The notes: generated by a model not told the origin, from the sequence alone. A stretch of DNA of 64,000 bases from Strobilurus pachycystidiatus (GCA_019915135.1 JAHLMK010000002.1:930001-994000), one strand, 5' to 3'. Shown: positions 10,203 to 22,814, numbered from the stretch's first letter. A program made the numbers and translations.

Positions 10203-11522
10203 ATGGCAGCCACCGAGAACGTCGTAGCACAGGCATCCGAACCAGTGGTTTCTGCTCAGCAAGATCCAATCCCGTTATCTTTCCCGGCCATTCTGCGTAA
10301 TCCAGGACTCAACGACCGATTCGCACATCTCTCGGCCACTCGTACCTCCCAGCCATCTGTCACTGTCAAGAAAGCTCGACGAAGAGGAGAGAATGACGGA
10401 AAACGCTGGGTCAGAAGGAAAGAAAACGGTCTGTTCTTGAGTCTTGTCCCTCCTGGATAAATGCCTCAACGAAACTACAGACCGGTTCGTTGGGAACCCG
10501 CATATAGTCTCGGCCACGCGCAAGGACTACATTCTCGAGCCTGTTACAGTCAGATCCACGTTCCCCGAACCTCTTCCAGCCTATCTTCCCCGTGCAGCGA
10601 AGCTGCCTGCTTCAGAACCCCCCACTTTCGATCCAAGCTCGGCAAACTCTGGGCGCTTCTCGTTGAGCCTGAAGGGAATGAGGCGAGAGCTACGGAGATC
10701 TGGCCGGCGCGCCGAGTTTCTCGTGAGAGACGTCGAGCAGGCCATGACCGACTGGCTGAATACCGCCGGCGCTGTCCTTGACCCAGACGCCCCTCGCAAT
10801 AGCATCACCACAGACCGTCAGATGGTCGGGGAGAGCCAGTCAATATTCGAGGTGTCCCGAACACCGTTACAACTCGTATGGCAAGTCAATGAAGACGCCT
10901 TTGCGCGTTACGTCGTGCATTGTTGTGCTCGGTATCACGAAGTGGTCAGCTACAGTGAGTTCTGAAGCACATCGCTTTAGGGGTGACTTTCAACTGCTTG
11001 GCAGGTAAAGAGGTGGCTGGAGAACGGCTCACATACCTTCTTCGCCCAAACGTAACTCGACCCGATTTCTTTGCCCCGATAAGTATTGCTACACCGCCGA
11101 TTACCGACATCGACAGCTCCTCTCAGTTCGATACGGAGTCTGACTTCACGGATGGGGAGTCTTTCTCCGAAGTCGAAGATGTAGCTTCATTAGCTGCTTC
11201 ATCCAGGGAGTCCTTGGTCCATATCCGAACAATTCATGCACCGCATGATCCAGAGACATGGTCTGTTCACGGCGGAACGGATGTGGAGGCGGATTTGTCG
11301 GGTAGCGAGTCGGTCCTACCAGCTATGAGGACGCTATCCATTGCGGACGACACGACACCAAGAAGGATCACATCAATTCGTTCCCGGCTTCCTCAACATC
11401 GTGGTGTTGTGCGGTCCAGTTCATCCCCATCGCGTTCACCGGTGAGATTGTCCTTCAGTCCGAGACAGCGTCCTGTCGCTGCGGTGTCCAAGCCATCTTT
11501 CTACAATTACTTATTTTCTTGA
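10203..11522 (+). CDS. R3H-type nucleic-acid-binding protein (basidiomycete family)
   Basis: Exons 10203-10428, 10481-10954 and 11005-11522 join in frame to 405 residues. The N-terminal part (GKRWVRRKEN, DRFVGNPHIVSATRKDY, then SGRFSLSLKGMRRELR) resembles the R3H-associated N-terminal domain of fungi. It is followed by a segment like an R3H fold (DAFARYVVHCCARYHEVVSY, then GERLTYLLRPNVTRPD). R3H domains bind single-stranded nucleic acid. The C-terminal half is acidic then Ser/Arg-rich (SSSSPSRSPVRLSFSPRQR) and ends PSFYNYLFS. No specific role is known to me. Domain assignment rests on remembered family patterns, so it is moderate. Confidence 0.7.
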
Positions 11523-11654
11523 CTTGGGGAGCTCAAAGTCAAGTTTGTAACGCCTGTACAGTATGTGGTGTAGCGCAGGTGTATACATACGTGCAATTCC
11601 TGTCCTTGTGTAATACATAAATCATAGAATCATACATTGTTGAGAGTTCATAAG

Positions 11655-14600
11655 TTACAGTGTAAGTGCCATTATCCTGTTATGAGCGTCATGAAGAGAT
11701 AGAATGTCGAGGCGAGGAGGCGCTGGTAATTGTTGAGTACCACAGCGCTCAAAGAGACCGAAGATATTTCTCACAATGAGATTGGTGATGGCGGTGAATA
11801 CCAGAATAAAGATGAGGTAGGTTTGCGCGCGCGTTGACTTGCTGAAAGTGTCCGTGGTGTTGCTCCCGCTTCCTAGAATCAGTGCGAGTAAAACTCCCTG
11901 CATGGCTGTCAGTGTCAATCGGAAGGCAGATTAGCCTGACTGACGTTTGATAGCACCCAAGCGAGAAGGACCTGGCAGACGTTGAGTGACTATTCATGTT
12001 GAGAACTGGCAGATTGAAGGCTCACATTTGTGCGGACGCTGGCGTAGTACTCCTTGGCCGCCTGTTCCCTCTCGGCGTCAGACGGCTCCTTCTTCTTCCC
12101 CTTCGAAACAGGCATGCGGTATTTCAGATGTTGTATCGCTGCCTCGTACGTGGTGTTCTTCTCCATATCCGTTGCGACCTCGACCTCGACTTCTTTGTCG
12201 CCTCCTGGACGCAAGACGGCCGCATCTTTGTCGACCGGTTCTGGTTCTTCAGCATCTTGTTTGGTTCCCCACGATATCTAATATCGTTGAGTAAGTTTTT
12301 AACTCGAAAGCTTCGTTGAACTCACGTCGTCGATGTTGGAATACGCGTAGCTAAGATATTCAGTTCACCAAAAGGCCAAAAGTACGGAAGACACTTGTTA
12401 CTCACATGTTGAGAATGTTGATGTACGTGGGCGAGAGGAGGAGGTATGGCAGGAAACTGGTGACCATATGCATTGGATCGAGCGCAAGGAGACTTGCAAT
12501 CAGGTAAACTGCAGCAACAGTCAGTGTTTGCTGCCCCGACACACGCGAATACTCACCGCCATATGTGATGATGACACTGAAAATCATAAGGTTATGTGCG
12601 GCTCCGCCCTGCGAGCTTGCCTTGATGGCACAGAACAGCGAGGCAGACATCATGTACACCATACATATCGCCAGTGCGATCGAAAGTAGCTTGTACTTCA
12701 GTTGCTCACTGTTCATCGATGAATGACGAGCTGAGTCAAGGAGGAAAGCGCGTACGTTTTCGGCTTGATGCTCATCGAGATGAAGAAGAGCGAGATTATG
12801 ATGGATGCCAGAACGTACTAAACCACACCGATGTTAGCGAAGGAAACCGACCAGTTTTAAGACTTACTTGTACCGCCCAATTGATATATTGTATTCCAGC
12901 CCATACCCCGAATCCTGGGTCTTCGAGAGATGATGTAAGAACAACCTATCATGAGGTTAGAAAGATGGGATGGCAGACAGCGTCTTCCCTACAAAGAATA
13001 TATAAAAGTTGCCCTACAATGTCTCATCAGTGCAATCTTCGACCATGTTGGAGCAATACCTACTATACTAAACCACGAGAAGCATAAATTCGTGATGTTG
13101 TACAATGTTTCAATGGTCAGGATCGTCTTCCGCCAGACACTGTGACCGGAGCGCCATATTTGTGGGGTGTGTGCGATGGCGTACGTTGCAGCAAAGAAAG
13201 ATCCATTCAGCCATCGACGTCTCTGACTGATAAACTCGGGCAGTGCGTCGGGAACGTCGGTTTCGCCGACGGCACCTCGAACGTATCTCAAGACCCTGAG
13301 GACAGGGTAAGATGAATCTGAGCACGGGGACGGAGGTACAAACCAGTTCGAGTTGGCCTTGGCTACTAGCTCAAAACACAGAATACGCTAAACACCTGTC
13401 AGACAAGGGTTCATGTAGACAAAACAGACCCACATCTTCGGCAAGATCTGAAAAGCTTGTAAGCTCGATGAATGCAACAAAGGTATATCTACTCACACAT
13501 GTTCGACGTGAAGATGTCAGTATCGCGTCCATGGAGAACCTCGCCTTTGAAATAAGAAGCCAGAGGGCCCACACCGTTCTCGTCGTTTTGCAAGGCGAAA
13601 TATCTAAGCACTGGGGTCAGACGACACATAACTTACCCCGACTACTCTTACCCACCGATAGGCTGAGAAGGCGCCAGGCTATGTATTCAGTCAGCGCGTG
13701 TGGATGGTCCAAAACAAGTTCGTCCGCACCAAGACACTGATGTATCCGAACAGAGATTCAGTCGGCTTGTCGAGAATACAGCTGATCTTGTACTCGAAAT
13801 TTTGAGACGCCACTGTCGCCAATGTATCAGCAGATGCGAGGAACAGAAGTGTGTCGCCTACCCAAAGGGTTCAATAACAATGACCACTGTGGCCCCTTGA
13901 AAGTGGCTATCTCTCCACAGGCACCGCCGACGTTCGAGTTCAGGTCGAAGGTTTTCCAAAGCTTGTAAAAGCTGTTATTCCCAGGAGAAGTCCCTACGTC
14001 CAGCAATATGCACACTTTCGGCTGTTGACTCGTTAGAGAAGGCCGCCCGATGGAACGCAAGACTTACCTGAAGAATCGGACCAAATGCGTTGAAGAACCA
14101 TCGGTGACTGTTTATCTTCTTCTGGTTCTTCTCTTTCAGCAGAAACATGATCTGAGTGGGGACAATCCCTTTATCCGGGTACTTGAAGTGCATGTTGGCG
14201 TCCAAGCCGAAAGAAGTTGTGTACTCCCAGAGATGGGCAGTGGCGCGTGTCAACTCGAACCCCTTTAACTTGGCATAATTCTTTCCGGGGGCCTGATATA
14301 CACCGAGCAAGGTCAGAACGTCGAGCACGCGAGGATGTATCTTTGTTCTCCCATCTGCAACAATGCAAACGACAACCTTTTCATCATTAGGCACATGAAG
14401 AGATCCGAGACGCGATTGGAACTTCACCTTCTGCCAACCATCCTTCCCCCAAGTCTTTGAGTTTTTGCGATTGCAGAGTTGAGAGATATTACGCATCACG
14501 CCGTAGAGGGTCCGACAGAACAATACCTCATCTTCCTGGAATGATTTTAGTGATGGCAAATGAACACGGTGAAGATATGACTGACGTTGAACATTGTGAT

Positions 14601-15548
14601 GACCACAAAGATTTCCGTAACTCTTCTGTACTTGACCTGTCGTATTGGATAGTGGAGCTTCGGAAATTCATCCGGGTCACAGGTTATCAAACTGTACTGT
14701 GTCGAGCGTGTCTCGTGCGTGGCCTGTCTAGGTAAAACCAGCATCTGCGGAATCTGCATCTCGAAACTGAGTTCTCCCTTCTTCGTCAGTCTGACCATCT
14801 TCTTGAGGTGCCGACGCTCAGTTCTCCCAACAGGCACTGAGCCGAAATGGAGACGTCCCGCCGGGGTCTCCGGTTCAGACTCTGACCGATGGGACGGATT
14901 TCGAGCCATGTCTGCAGGAAGGACTGGGAGTTGGTCATAGGCTGGATATGCGTAGTCTGACGCCTCCTTCTCCGACACCATGTCACTGGCATTTGTATAG
15001 TGAACACTGCTTCCATCGCCGACAACGATGAAGTCTTCGTCGTCTACTGCGGGGGTCGGAGAGCGTGAACGTGCCGGATAGTAAGACGGGGAGTAGCCAG
15101 ACGCGTAGGAGGCGTCGGCTTCAGCATCGTAGGCGAAATGATCGAAGTCGCGATCAGGAGAGCGACTGCCAGTATAGGAATGGGCGGACGGCACGTAGTC
15201 TTGGTCCTGGTAGTAGGGGTCGTGGTGGGAGCTCGAGCCTTGGAAGGGGTCCGACATGTGCTGCGACGACGAATGGGAGCCATGAGAGCCGATGTCGCCA
15301 TGCGGGATTTCGAGCGTCTCTCCGGTGTGTATCGGGGCGAGGGTTTGGCCAGGCTGGTATCGTTGGAATTGGGTAGATGAGTGACTCTCCACGGGAGCAT
15401 AAGAGGAGTAGTAGGATTCCGGAGGGGGCTGAGAGACGGATCGTGGTTGGGAGAGGTAATCCGTGATCTCCGACTCTTCTTCGCTGCTATGGCCATCATA
15501 CTCGTACTCGTATTCGACGCGGTCGCCGTATGTTGGATAGTGGTTCAT
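11655..15548 (-). CDS. Chitin synthase (division 1, class I-III type)
   Basis: Plasma-membrane glycosyltransferase (GT2) that polymerises UDP-GlcNAc into wall chitin. A Tyr/Ser/Asp-rich N-terminal region of ~250 residues starts at [10 protein letters not shown] (15548). Next comes the chitin-synthase N domain ([20 protein letters not shown]). The catalytic part follows: [26 protein letters not shown], a HLWEYTTSF segment, [24 protein letters not shown], and the product-binding [13 protein letters not shown] (QRRRW). Several hydrophobic membrane spans finish the protein, ending at ALTL (stop 11655-11657). At least a dozen short introns interrupt it, so exact exon borders in the last third are approximate. 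An upstream in-frame ATG at 15659 would add 37 residues; I prefer the inner one. Confidence 0.9.
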
Positions 15549-15825
15549 CTTTTTGGGTTGTGAGAGGAGATACTGAAGGGTCAGTGTGGCGCACCGTTTA
15601 GGCGGGAAGGGGAGCAACGAGCAGTGGCAATTAGCGGAACTCGTCGCCGGTGGAATCAACGATCAAGGCCGTGCGTTGAAGAGACGCGACGGGCACGTGG
15701 CCCCTTTGCCGGAATCAAAATGTCTGCCGCGTTGCCGTTGTCTTCTTCCTGTCATGGACAGCCAAAAGCCTCGAGGCAGCGTGTAAGTTGCGCGGCGGAA
15801 CCATGGACTCGTAACCCAAACCATC
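15549..15825. promoter_or_regulatory. Divergent intergenic region, chitin synthase / Smr protein
   Basis: 277 bases between two start codons that face away from each other, so promoters for both must lie here. No named site can be assigned. Confidence 0.35.
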
Positions 15826-17866
15826 ATGGACAGCGCCCTCCAATCTCTGACTGGGCTTGCTATCCGACTAGCTGTGCAATTTCTAGATGAGCCACACCGC
15901 TCTGCCATCGGACCCATTCTCCTTGGGGTCTGGGAAGGCGCCTGTTGGCACTATACTGCCAATGTATCCTCCAGTGCTTCTGACCTATACCTGGCTGCCA
16001 TATTCCGACTCATCTTCTATCTATATGTCGCCAGCGATCTCCTCAACTTCGCGTTGATGGTTCTGTGGGCGTTTCTGGCAGCCTTGCTGTCTGAGGCTAT
16101 CAGCCCGAGGCATGGGTATGACACTGTCTACGAAAAGAAGAAACGGACCGGGAGCAGACGGACTGTCTATACTCATGTCGACGCGCAGGCAGAAACACCA
16201 CAAAGGCGACGATCTGCGCGTCATACCGCGAGCGCGTCTTGGGTTGTTGTGCCATCCCAGACAGAGAGGCCACGGCGGATTTCGTTCAGCCAAGCCACCG
16301 TCCCGCCGCCACCACCGCTGCCGCCTCCCACCGCCTCTATTCCTGCTCCCACTTTTGCTCCTCCTCCCATTCCTGCTCCCGCTCCCGCGGCGCTTAGCCC
16401 CGTCCTTGAGTCCGAGCAAATACTGCCCACATCGACACCACCATCTGCTCCCGCCATGACACCTCCACATACGAATCAGCCTATTGTCCCTCCGACGACG
16501 ATCTCCGTTGTTGAATGTGTGGGCCCTGGAACCCCAGCCAAAGGACCACTCCTGGGGAACGACCTGCCACACCCCACACGCACAATTCCATCCACTCCCA
16601 CCCCTCCTCCTCATCATCATCAACCTCCCCCTCCTCAGCAACCTCTTTCGGAGGTCGTTGCTCCGCTCTCTCCTATCTCTATCGTATACTCTCAGCCAGA
16701 TAACAGAACTCCGGCACCTGAATACACTGCGTCTATTCTCCCCGTGCTTTCCCAACCACCTCACAGTCCTGGGCCTCTCAGTCCTATTGACAGTATGCCC
16801 GTAAGCTTACCTCGGAGCATGGAGCTGCAGACCGTGGAGATCATCCCACTCCATCAAACACCCATGCTCTTTCGACCTGCTCCCTCTATCGCTCAAGTCT
16901 TAGACCGCACTGACGTGCCTCCATCCCATCTCAGCCCTCCTCAATCTCCCATTTTCGTCGCAGACGACGCCGACCCTTTGCAGACACCTATGAACAGCCC
17001 TGGTCCAGCCGAGTCGAGGAGATCTTTTTCACGCCGTTACGAAGACGATCCCTTGGTGACGCCTCCTCATTTGTCCGGCGCAATGTCAGACTCTGACGAC
17101 GGAACTGTCACTGGCATGCCCATCGCTTCTGGCTCTCGCCCTTCAGCAGCAGCAGGCGACTCGCCCGCCATTCCCGTGCCCGTGCCTTTGCCTGCGCGGG
17201 TCGCTGCCAGGGTCGAAGCCAGCGGGCCCTCCCCATCCCCAACCGTCGTCAGTGATATATCTAACTCTCCCGGACTTAACCAGCGAGCTGAACAACTCCG
17301 TAAAGATGCCTGGCAGGAAGAAGCCAGGCGCAAAAAGCTCCAAAAAGACCACGCGATGGCAGTGAGGAATGGCGACCAGGCGAATGCCTTCATGTTACTG
17401 CTAGATATTCAAGAGTCGTTGGAAAAGATCAAGAAGCTACACGAACGTGCAGAGCGTCGGTATTATCATGGTTAGACCTTCGTCTGTCAGTCGTTGTCGA
17501 TGTCAATCACTGAACCACGAGCAGCTCGCAACCACTCGGAGCCCGCTAATCTGAATGGCGTAACGACAATCGACGTTCATGGTTTACTGGTCGCCGAAGC
17601 TGTCAGTCAGACCGAGAGGGCGTTCAAGCAGGTTCTCGTTGAGAAACGAAGCTCCCTCCGTGTGATTGTAGGGAAGGGACTACATTCACGCGATAAGAAA
17701 GCCAAACTCAAACCAGCAATTGAGCAGGCCATGGTCAAGTAGGTCTTATGTTGTGCTGCAGCTGAAGTGATACTGAATTCGATTTCTTAGGCATGGCATA
17801 TCGTGCGCCGTGGACAAGCAAAACCCTGGCGTTCTTATTCTTTCGACTTCTTGGAGTATACCGTAA
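15826..17866 (+). CDS. Membrane-anchored DUF1771-Smr domain protein
   Basis: Exons 15826-17470, 17525-17738 and 17791-17866 join in frame to 644 residues. Residues ~55-90 (AAIFRLIFYLYVASDLLNFA, then LMVLWAFLAALL) are strongly hydrophobic and should form one or two membrane spans. A ~350-residue proline-rich region follows. Then comes a DUF1771 helix pair (AEQLRKDAWQEEARRKKL to LLDIQESLEKIKKLHERAE) and a C-terminal Smr domain (TIDVHGLLVAEAV, VIVGKGLHSRDKKAKLKPAI, NPGVLIL). Smr domains are nicking endonucleases or nucleic-acid binders, with the DxH (IDVHG) and GxG/H (GKGLHS) motifs both present here. Most Smr proteins are soluble, so the anchor suggests action on RNA at a membrane. That role is inference. 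Confidence 0.85.
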
Positions 17867-18321
17867 CTTCTTGGCTATCTTTCTGGAGGACATCATCATG
17901 CTGTATTTGTATATTATCGTATCATTGGAATGTAACGCTATCGTCAAGGCTCTTCGAGATGTGAGCCAACTCAATCTTCTTGATGCATATCCACTGGGTG
18001 TTGCCAAAGCGGCTTGCAAAGAAAACAAATCACCCTAAATCACCGAGGCCCACTGAAAGTAGATATCACAAGGAAGGACACTCGAGTACAATTTCCAGTA
18101 GCAGTAGACACATGAACACAGAGTCCCAGAGATATTGACAAGACAGTACAGATGTATGATGTAGACCGAGTCACAGTGCTTTAGAAAGCCATCAGTTGAA
18201 AGGCAAAGGACCAGGGAAAGGATCGACGAGGGTGTATGCGCGAAGCGAATTAATCTCCCAGTACGCCTCAGAGAATGCGCTTGGGTTGTTGTTGACATCT
18301 GTGGGGACTTAGAAAAAACTT
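17867..18321. other. Convergent 3' intergenic region
   Basis: About 455 bases between the stop codons of the Smr gene and the GH16 gene. Only short unsupported open frames; it should hold the two 3' UTRs. Confidence 0.4.
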
Positions 18322-19455
18322 TTAGACGTGACCAAAATGCGTACAACTCTCGCATGTCGAAATACCACAACCGGCAGTACCAAAAGCACTTCCTGCCCAA
18401 TCACCCTACATACACGAGTGTGTGAGTAGTTTCTTCAGAGAGCAGCAGGACACCAACGCAGAAAGTCAAATCAAAAGTCATCGTATGCTCGTCGAAATGC
18501 GTAGAGTGATCACAGGTCGTGGTAGGAAAGTACGCGTCTGGCTGGGGCCATGTGGAGATGTCGATCGTGTCGTAGCCGTGAAAGTTGCGAACCGCGTCCG
18601 GAATGGTAGAACAGTCGCGCGGCCAGAACCAAACGCTCACGCCAGAAGCCCGAGTCTTGGCCATGGCGTAGTAGCCTCCACCATTGTTGTTGAATGCCGA
18701 ACCATATGAGTTGGACTCGGGAAATGCAACGCCACACCCTTGATTATAGTTCACATTCGCGTCGCAATCCGACGAAACCGATCGACTGTCAGCAAGTCAG
18801 CCAACAGATGGTGCATCTACGAGGTCATGATCACGCACCCAGACTGTGGGCGCGGATCAGTCATATTGCAGCCTGGAGTACTGTGAAGTGAGGCTAAGTT
18901 CTGAGTATTGAGGTTGACGCCTATGAAGAATTAGATGGAGAGCTCGGCAAGTGAGCGAGCTCATACCCTCGATGATGTCTATTTCTCCTCCGTTAGGCCA
19001 AGGTCCGGCTTTGCTGAGGGTCCAGAATGCTGGCCAGGTACTGCAACCTTCGGGCATGTGTTGAAGATCGAGAATGAGCACTACTTCGTCGTAGGCTGCC
19101 GGTGACCCAATACGGACGCTGTCTCGACCACGGGGATGATCGTCTGGAACGATCTGGTAAGCGTCGGCGCGCATGAAGAATTTCTGGCCATCGGCGGAGA
19201 CTGCATGCGATGTATGATGAGTTTTGAGCATCTCGCCTAACGAGAAAGCTCACCAGAGGAGAGATTATTCCTGATAGCAGTGTCTTTGTCCACATAGTTG
19301 ACGCGCCCGTGAGTTGGGTCGTCAAAGGTTTGATAGTCCCACTGGTAGAAGTCTGCGCCTTGATATGAATTGGCGATGTGGAATGTGTTAGCGTGTGCGG
19401 TAGGAAGGACTGTGTGCAGAAATAAAAGAATGGCGAGAGTGTAAGAGTAGAACAT
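18322..19455 (-). CDS. Secreted GH16 endo-beta-1,3(4)-glucanase
   Basis: Glycoside hydrolase family 16, laminarinase type, which cuts beta-1,3 / 1,3-1,4 glucans in the fungal wall or plant material. The start MFYSYTLAILLFLHTVLPTA is a classical signal peptide, followed by NTFHIANSYQGADFY. The catalytic motif GGEIDIIEG is intact (nucleophile and acid/base glutamates), preceded by HMPEGCSTWPAFW as in Phanerochaete Lam16A-like enzymes. A late segment (GCGVAFPESNSYGSAFNNNG, VWFWPRDCSTIP) and the end DWAGSAFGTAGCGISTCESC match the family. Introns follow LSSGE, the IIEG motif, and FDLTFC. No membrane anchor or carbohydrate-binding module is visible. Confidence 0.9.
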
Positions 19456-19946
19456 AGTAGATGGAAGAACGAGACAAAGACAAGCGAAGAGTTTGGAAGG
19501 TTCATCTGCCGCGATGTGGCGTCCTGACGGAAAAGGAAATTCTGGTTCTGTTGAGGACGCGTCGCTGATGTAATTTCTCGCAACATGCTACGCCTACAAT
19601 CGAGGTGTCCATGGCAGCTCGTTTCAATCTGCGTGATACCTGCGCAGAGAGGCTTTTGATGAACCGTCGCGTCAAGGTGCGCTCGCGGTCCCCAGTGGTC
19701 ATGTCCAAAGACTCGAGCTGGCCATGATTTCCTAGGAGACGCGACCAATCCGACGATGCCACTTGCCGCTTCTAGCCCTTGCGATTGCTGTAGTTGTTCG
19801 AGCACAGTCTGAAGCTACAGTCTGAAAACGGCAGTGAGCGCTAAAGTTAAGTGAAATGAGCCACGTGCAATTTTTGGCCGAATTTCAAATTTTACCTTTG
19901 TTCTTCGACTACGACCACGACGGCGGCGACAAGAGCAACGACCATC
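19456..19946. promoter_or_regulatory. Divergent promoter region, GH16 glucanase / PHS1
   Basis: About 490 bases between two start codons pointing away from each other. A CCACGTGC sequence near 19861 (E-box CACGTG core, 85 bases before PHS1) is the only recognisable candidate site; its use is speculative. Confidence 0.35.
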
Positions 19947-20895
19947 ATGCCGAAACCAAAGTCACCTACATCTACTTCCCATCCTCCCGTGAAAAGTAGG
20001 CAACCTTGGCACCGTCTTTCTCCCTTTCTAAATATTCACAGCCAAGTCGAAGCCAGTCACGTACTACCTAATTGGTTACAACATCCTCTCTGCCCTCGGC
20101 TGGGCCTACATTCTTGGCTCGCTTCTCGTACACATATTCAACCTTGACGGCCATGCGGCCGTCCTTGAAGCGTCTGTTGGGACCGCTTCCTCAAAGTTTT
20201 CGCGGTTTATTCCGTTCCTCAAGTCATCGCGTTCCAACGCTTATTATATAGAGTCCAAATTGCCGGGCTTCCTTCAACCCATCTTCCGCCGGTTCACGAC
20301 CACTTATTTGCGGATTGGAACCGTAACCGCATTCGTCCAGACATGCGCGACACTGGAAGTCGTCCACGTGCTACTCGGATGGGTGCGAAGCCCTATGATC
20401 ACCACCGCGATGCAAGTCGCTAGTCGCCTGTACGCTGTCTGGGGCGTTGCGGAACAGTTCCCGGAGGTGTGCTCCAACCCTCTCTACACGTCCATGGTCT
20501 TTGCGTGGTCCGTCACCGAAGTCATCCGATATTCGTTCTACGCCGCCAATCTTTTGGGGTATGAGCCTTATCCTCTTCTCTGGCTCCGATACACGGGATT
20601 CTATGTTCTGTATCCTCTTGGAGCGTCATCCGAAGCGTTCTTCAATTTCGCAACCCTCCCTGCATCATCGCCAGTCCCCAGCTGGTCAGCTTGGGCGAAG
20701 GGAATGTGGAAGCCTACAGACTACTTCCGTGGCTTCTTGTTCCTGATCTGGTGGCCAAGTATGGATTCAACCATATCCGTCTTCACAACGTCTGATTTGT
20801 TTCTTTCAGGTCTCTACATTCTGTTCACCCACATGATGGTGCAGCGAAAGAAGGTTCTGGGTCCAGGGAAAGTCGCAAAGTCAAAGACCAACTGA
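19947..20895 (+). CDS. PHS1: Very-long-chain 3-hydroxyacyl-CoA dehydratase (PHS1/HACD)
   Basis: Third enzyme of the ER fatty-acid elongation cycle; it removes water from 3-hydroxyacyl-CoA to supply very long chains for sphingolipids. Exons 19947-19995, 20042-20758 and 20810-20895 join in frame to 283 residues. The family core is clear: YYLIGYNILSALGWAYIL, LEVVHVLLGWVRSP, RLYAVWGVAEQFPEV, MVFAWSVTEVIRYSFYA and WLRYTGFYVLYPLGASSEA. The catalytic Tyr (in YSFYA / RYTGFYVLYP) and Glu (GASSEA) are present. About six membrane spans are expected, and the tail KKVLGPGKVAKSKTN is lysine-rich as in other ER members. Confidence 0.93.
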
Positions 20896-21508
20896 GTACT
20901 TAGATAGAGATACCCGTCGCCTAATCTTACACATGACTTAATGCCAACCTCGAAGGAGATTACTGTATACCGTCCAAGATAACTCTCTGATATCACTCAA
21001 TGGGATTACCGGTATGTACTGCATTCCATTACTGTATGCCTCAGTCAACGTATGAATTCTGAAATAGCCATCAACGTGGACTTTGCGGGAGCGGTCTCAT
21101 TCAAAAGGTACCTAGCGCCCAAACATCTCATGGCGAATCAAAGCACCTGAACAAGTTCCCCGAGAGTGCTTCATCCGAGTTCAAGGATATAAGGATAGAT
21201 GCATCAATCACATTTGATACGCGCCACAGATCGTACTTATGCGTTGACGACGATCATTCACTCCAACGATTGTGAGTATAAGCGTCGTTGTGCTACAGCA
21301 CTTTGTGAGGACAAGTGCACCAGCCCTCATAACTTATACAGATACGTTGATGTCTCGTGTTCGCGGACCATGTGTCTGACATGATGAAGCTTGCGCAAGG
21401 CGCGCTTTACAGCATGCTGCTTATTCTGGCGATGAACTATCTCGCGTCGCAGCATTCGCGTCCGCGTCCTCGGAAAAGACTATAGATTATGCTCGCCATG
21501 GATACAGT
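20896..21508. other. Convergent intergenic region, no gene recognised
   Basis: About 610 bases between the stop of PHS1 and the stop of the zinc-finger gene. Only short open frames without similarity or codon pattern. Nothing else seen. Confidence 0.4.
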
Positions 21509-22579
21509 TCAGATGGAACGCTTTCCTCGGCTACCAGCAGCCACCGTTTTCCGCTTCCTGAACATTGGAGCTGCGGGAAGAGGTTCGGAAGGCTGCTCGT
21601 CCTTCACGTCGATATCCTTTGTAGTAGACTGCTGTTCGACCTCTGCCTTTATGTCACCTTCTTCAACTTTCACGTCTCCTTCCTCGACTTTCACGTCACC
21701 CTCCGTGACCTCACCAGCCGGGTGGCCAACCCCATTCGAGGCCTCCCCAGCAAGCTTCCACTTTGATGGTTTCTCGTCAATCGCCGCATCCTCTCCGTTG
21801 TCCTCGCCTGGGCGTTTCCATTTCGCCGGTTTCCACCTGGGTATGTCGGGGATATCAGAGGGAAGGGGTGTCACAGTGGTGGTGGGTTCAGGCTCTTCCT
21901 TCTTCTTCGGCTTCAAAATCAGAACGCCGGGATCGTAAATCTTTCCCAGACCGGGAGCCAGCGTCCGCTTCTTGACTTGATACTCTCGAGTCGCGTCATC
22001 CTGATCCTCAGCTGGGCGCTTTCCAAGAGAAGTCTCTGAAGAGCCTTCCGCAGCAACAGGAGGAGGAGGTGGTTCGACAACCTGCCAGGTGCCGGAGATG
22101 ATCCCTTCGCTGCGTCGCTGCAACTCGCGGGCAGCAATCTTTTCTGCGTCGGGATCACTGTATCCCAGCGAGGCGGCGGTGGAATAGTTGGCGTAGGGGT
22201 TGGAAGGTTTCGGTGCCGGTTTGCGCGGCGCGGTCGCAGAAGAGGAGGATGCAGCAGGACTGGCCGATGGCCGTGCGACTCCAGAGCCAACATCTTGTGC
22301 GAATGCCGCTTGAGCTGCCTATAGACGACATCAGGCTGGAAAGAGAAGTGAAACTCTGAATATACACACCAGTTCTACTCGGGCCATCTCGCGTTTCTCC
22401 TCCTCCTGGTCCTTCTTTCTCCGTTCACCCTCTTTGTACAGACTGCGGATGAATCTGTCCTTGTTTCCCTGATGCCTGAGGCCATTCTCATGTTGCTGTC
22501 GTGAAGGAGCATCGTCAGCGATGTAGATGTCGCAGTACTTGCAGAAGTACTTTTTCTTGGAGACCCAGAATTCGCTCAT
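21509..22579 (-). CDS. U1-type (matrin) zinc-finger protein, WBP4/FBP21-like
   Basis: Probable pre-mRNA splicing factor. The N terminus MSEFWVSKKKYFCKYCDIYI plus HENGLRHQGNKDRF is a U1/matrin C2H2 finger that binds RNA or snRNP, as in WBP4/FBP21. A charged helix follows (KEGERRKKDQEEEKREMARVEL), then an intron (22319-22369). The second exon has NPYANYSTAASLGYSDPDAE, a linker, a segment KKRTLAPGLGKIYDPGVLIL, and short repeats DVKVEEG(D). WW domains of animal WBP4 are not visible. The protein ends RKRKTVAAGSRGKRSI, a likely nuclear signal. Confidence 0.8.
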
Positions 22580-22814
22580 GACTGTGTGGAGGCAACGTGC
22601 GATTAGATAAGGGACTCAGGTTCGACAGTAGCCATCAGTGGTTGTGCAGGGTGACAGGTGTTTCCTTTCACGATGATCGCGTGTCGTCCACTGTCCAGAT
22701 CAGCAGTATGTAGGTGCCCTGGGTCCCACACTGTATAAGTAACAGGCTCCGCTCCAAGATGCCATGTGCTAAGTAGTCGATCCCTTTTCCCCGCTCCCTC
22801 CACCAATTCCTGCC

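Noticed and set aside
16021..16764. 247-codon Arg/Gly-rich frame on the minus strand
   Set aside because: Mirror of the proline-rich linker of the Smr gene; GC-rich codons keep all frames open.
17494..17742. Separate small Smr gene starting MSMSITEPRA
   Set aside because: Splicing CAT G|..|CT CGC at 17470/17525 joins it in frame to the upstream DUF1771 protein, the normal domain order.
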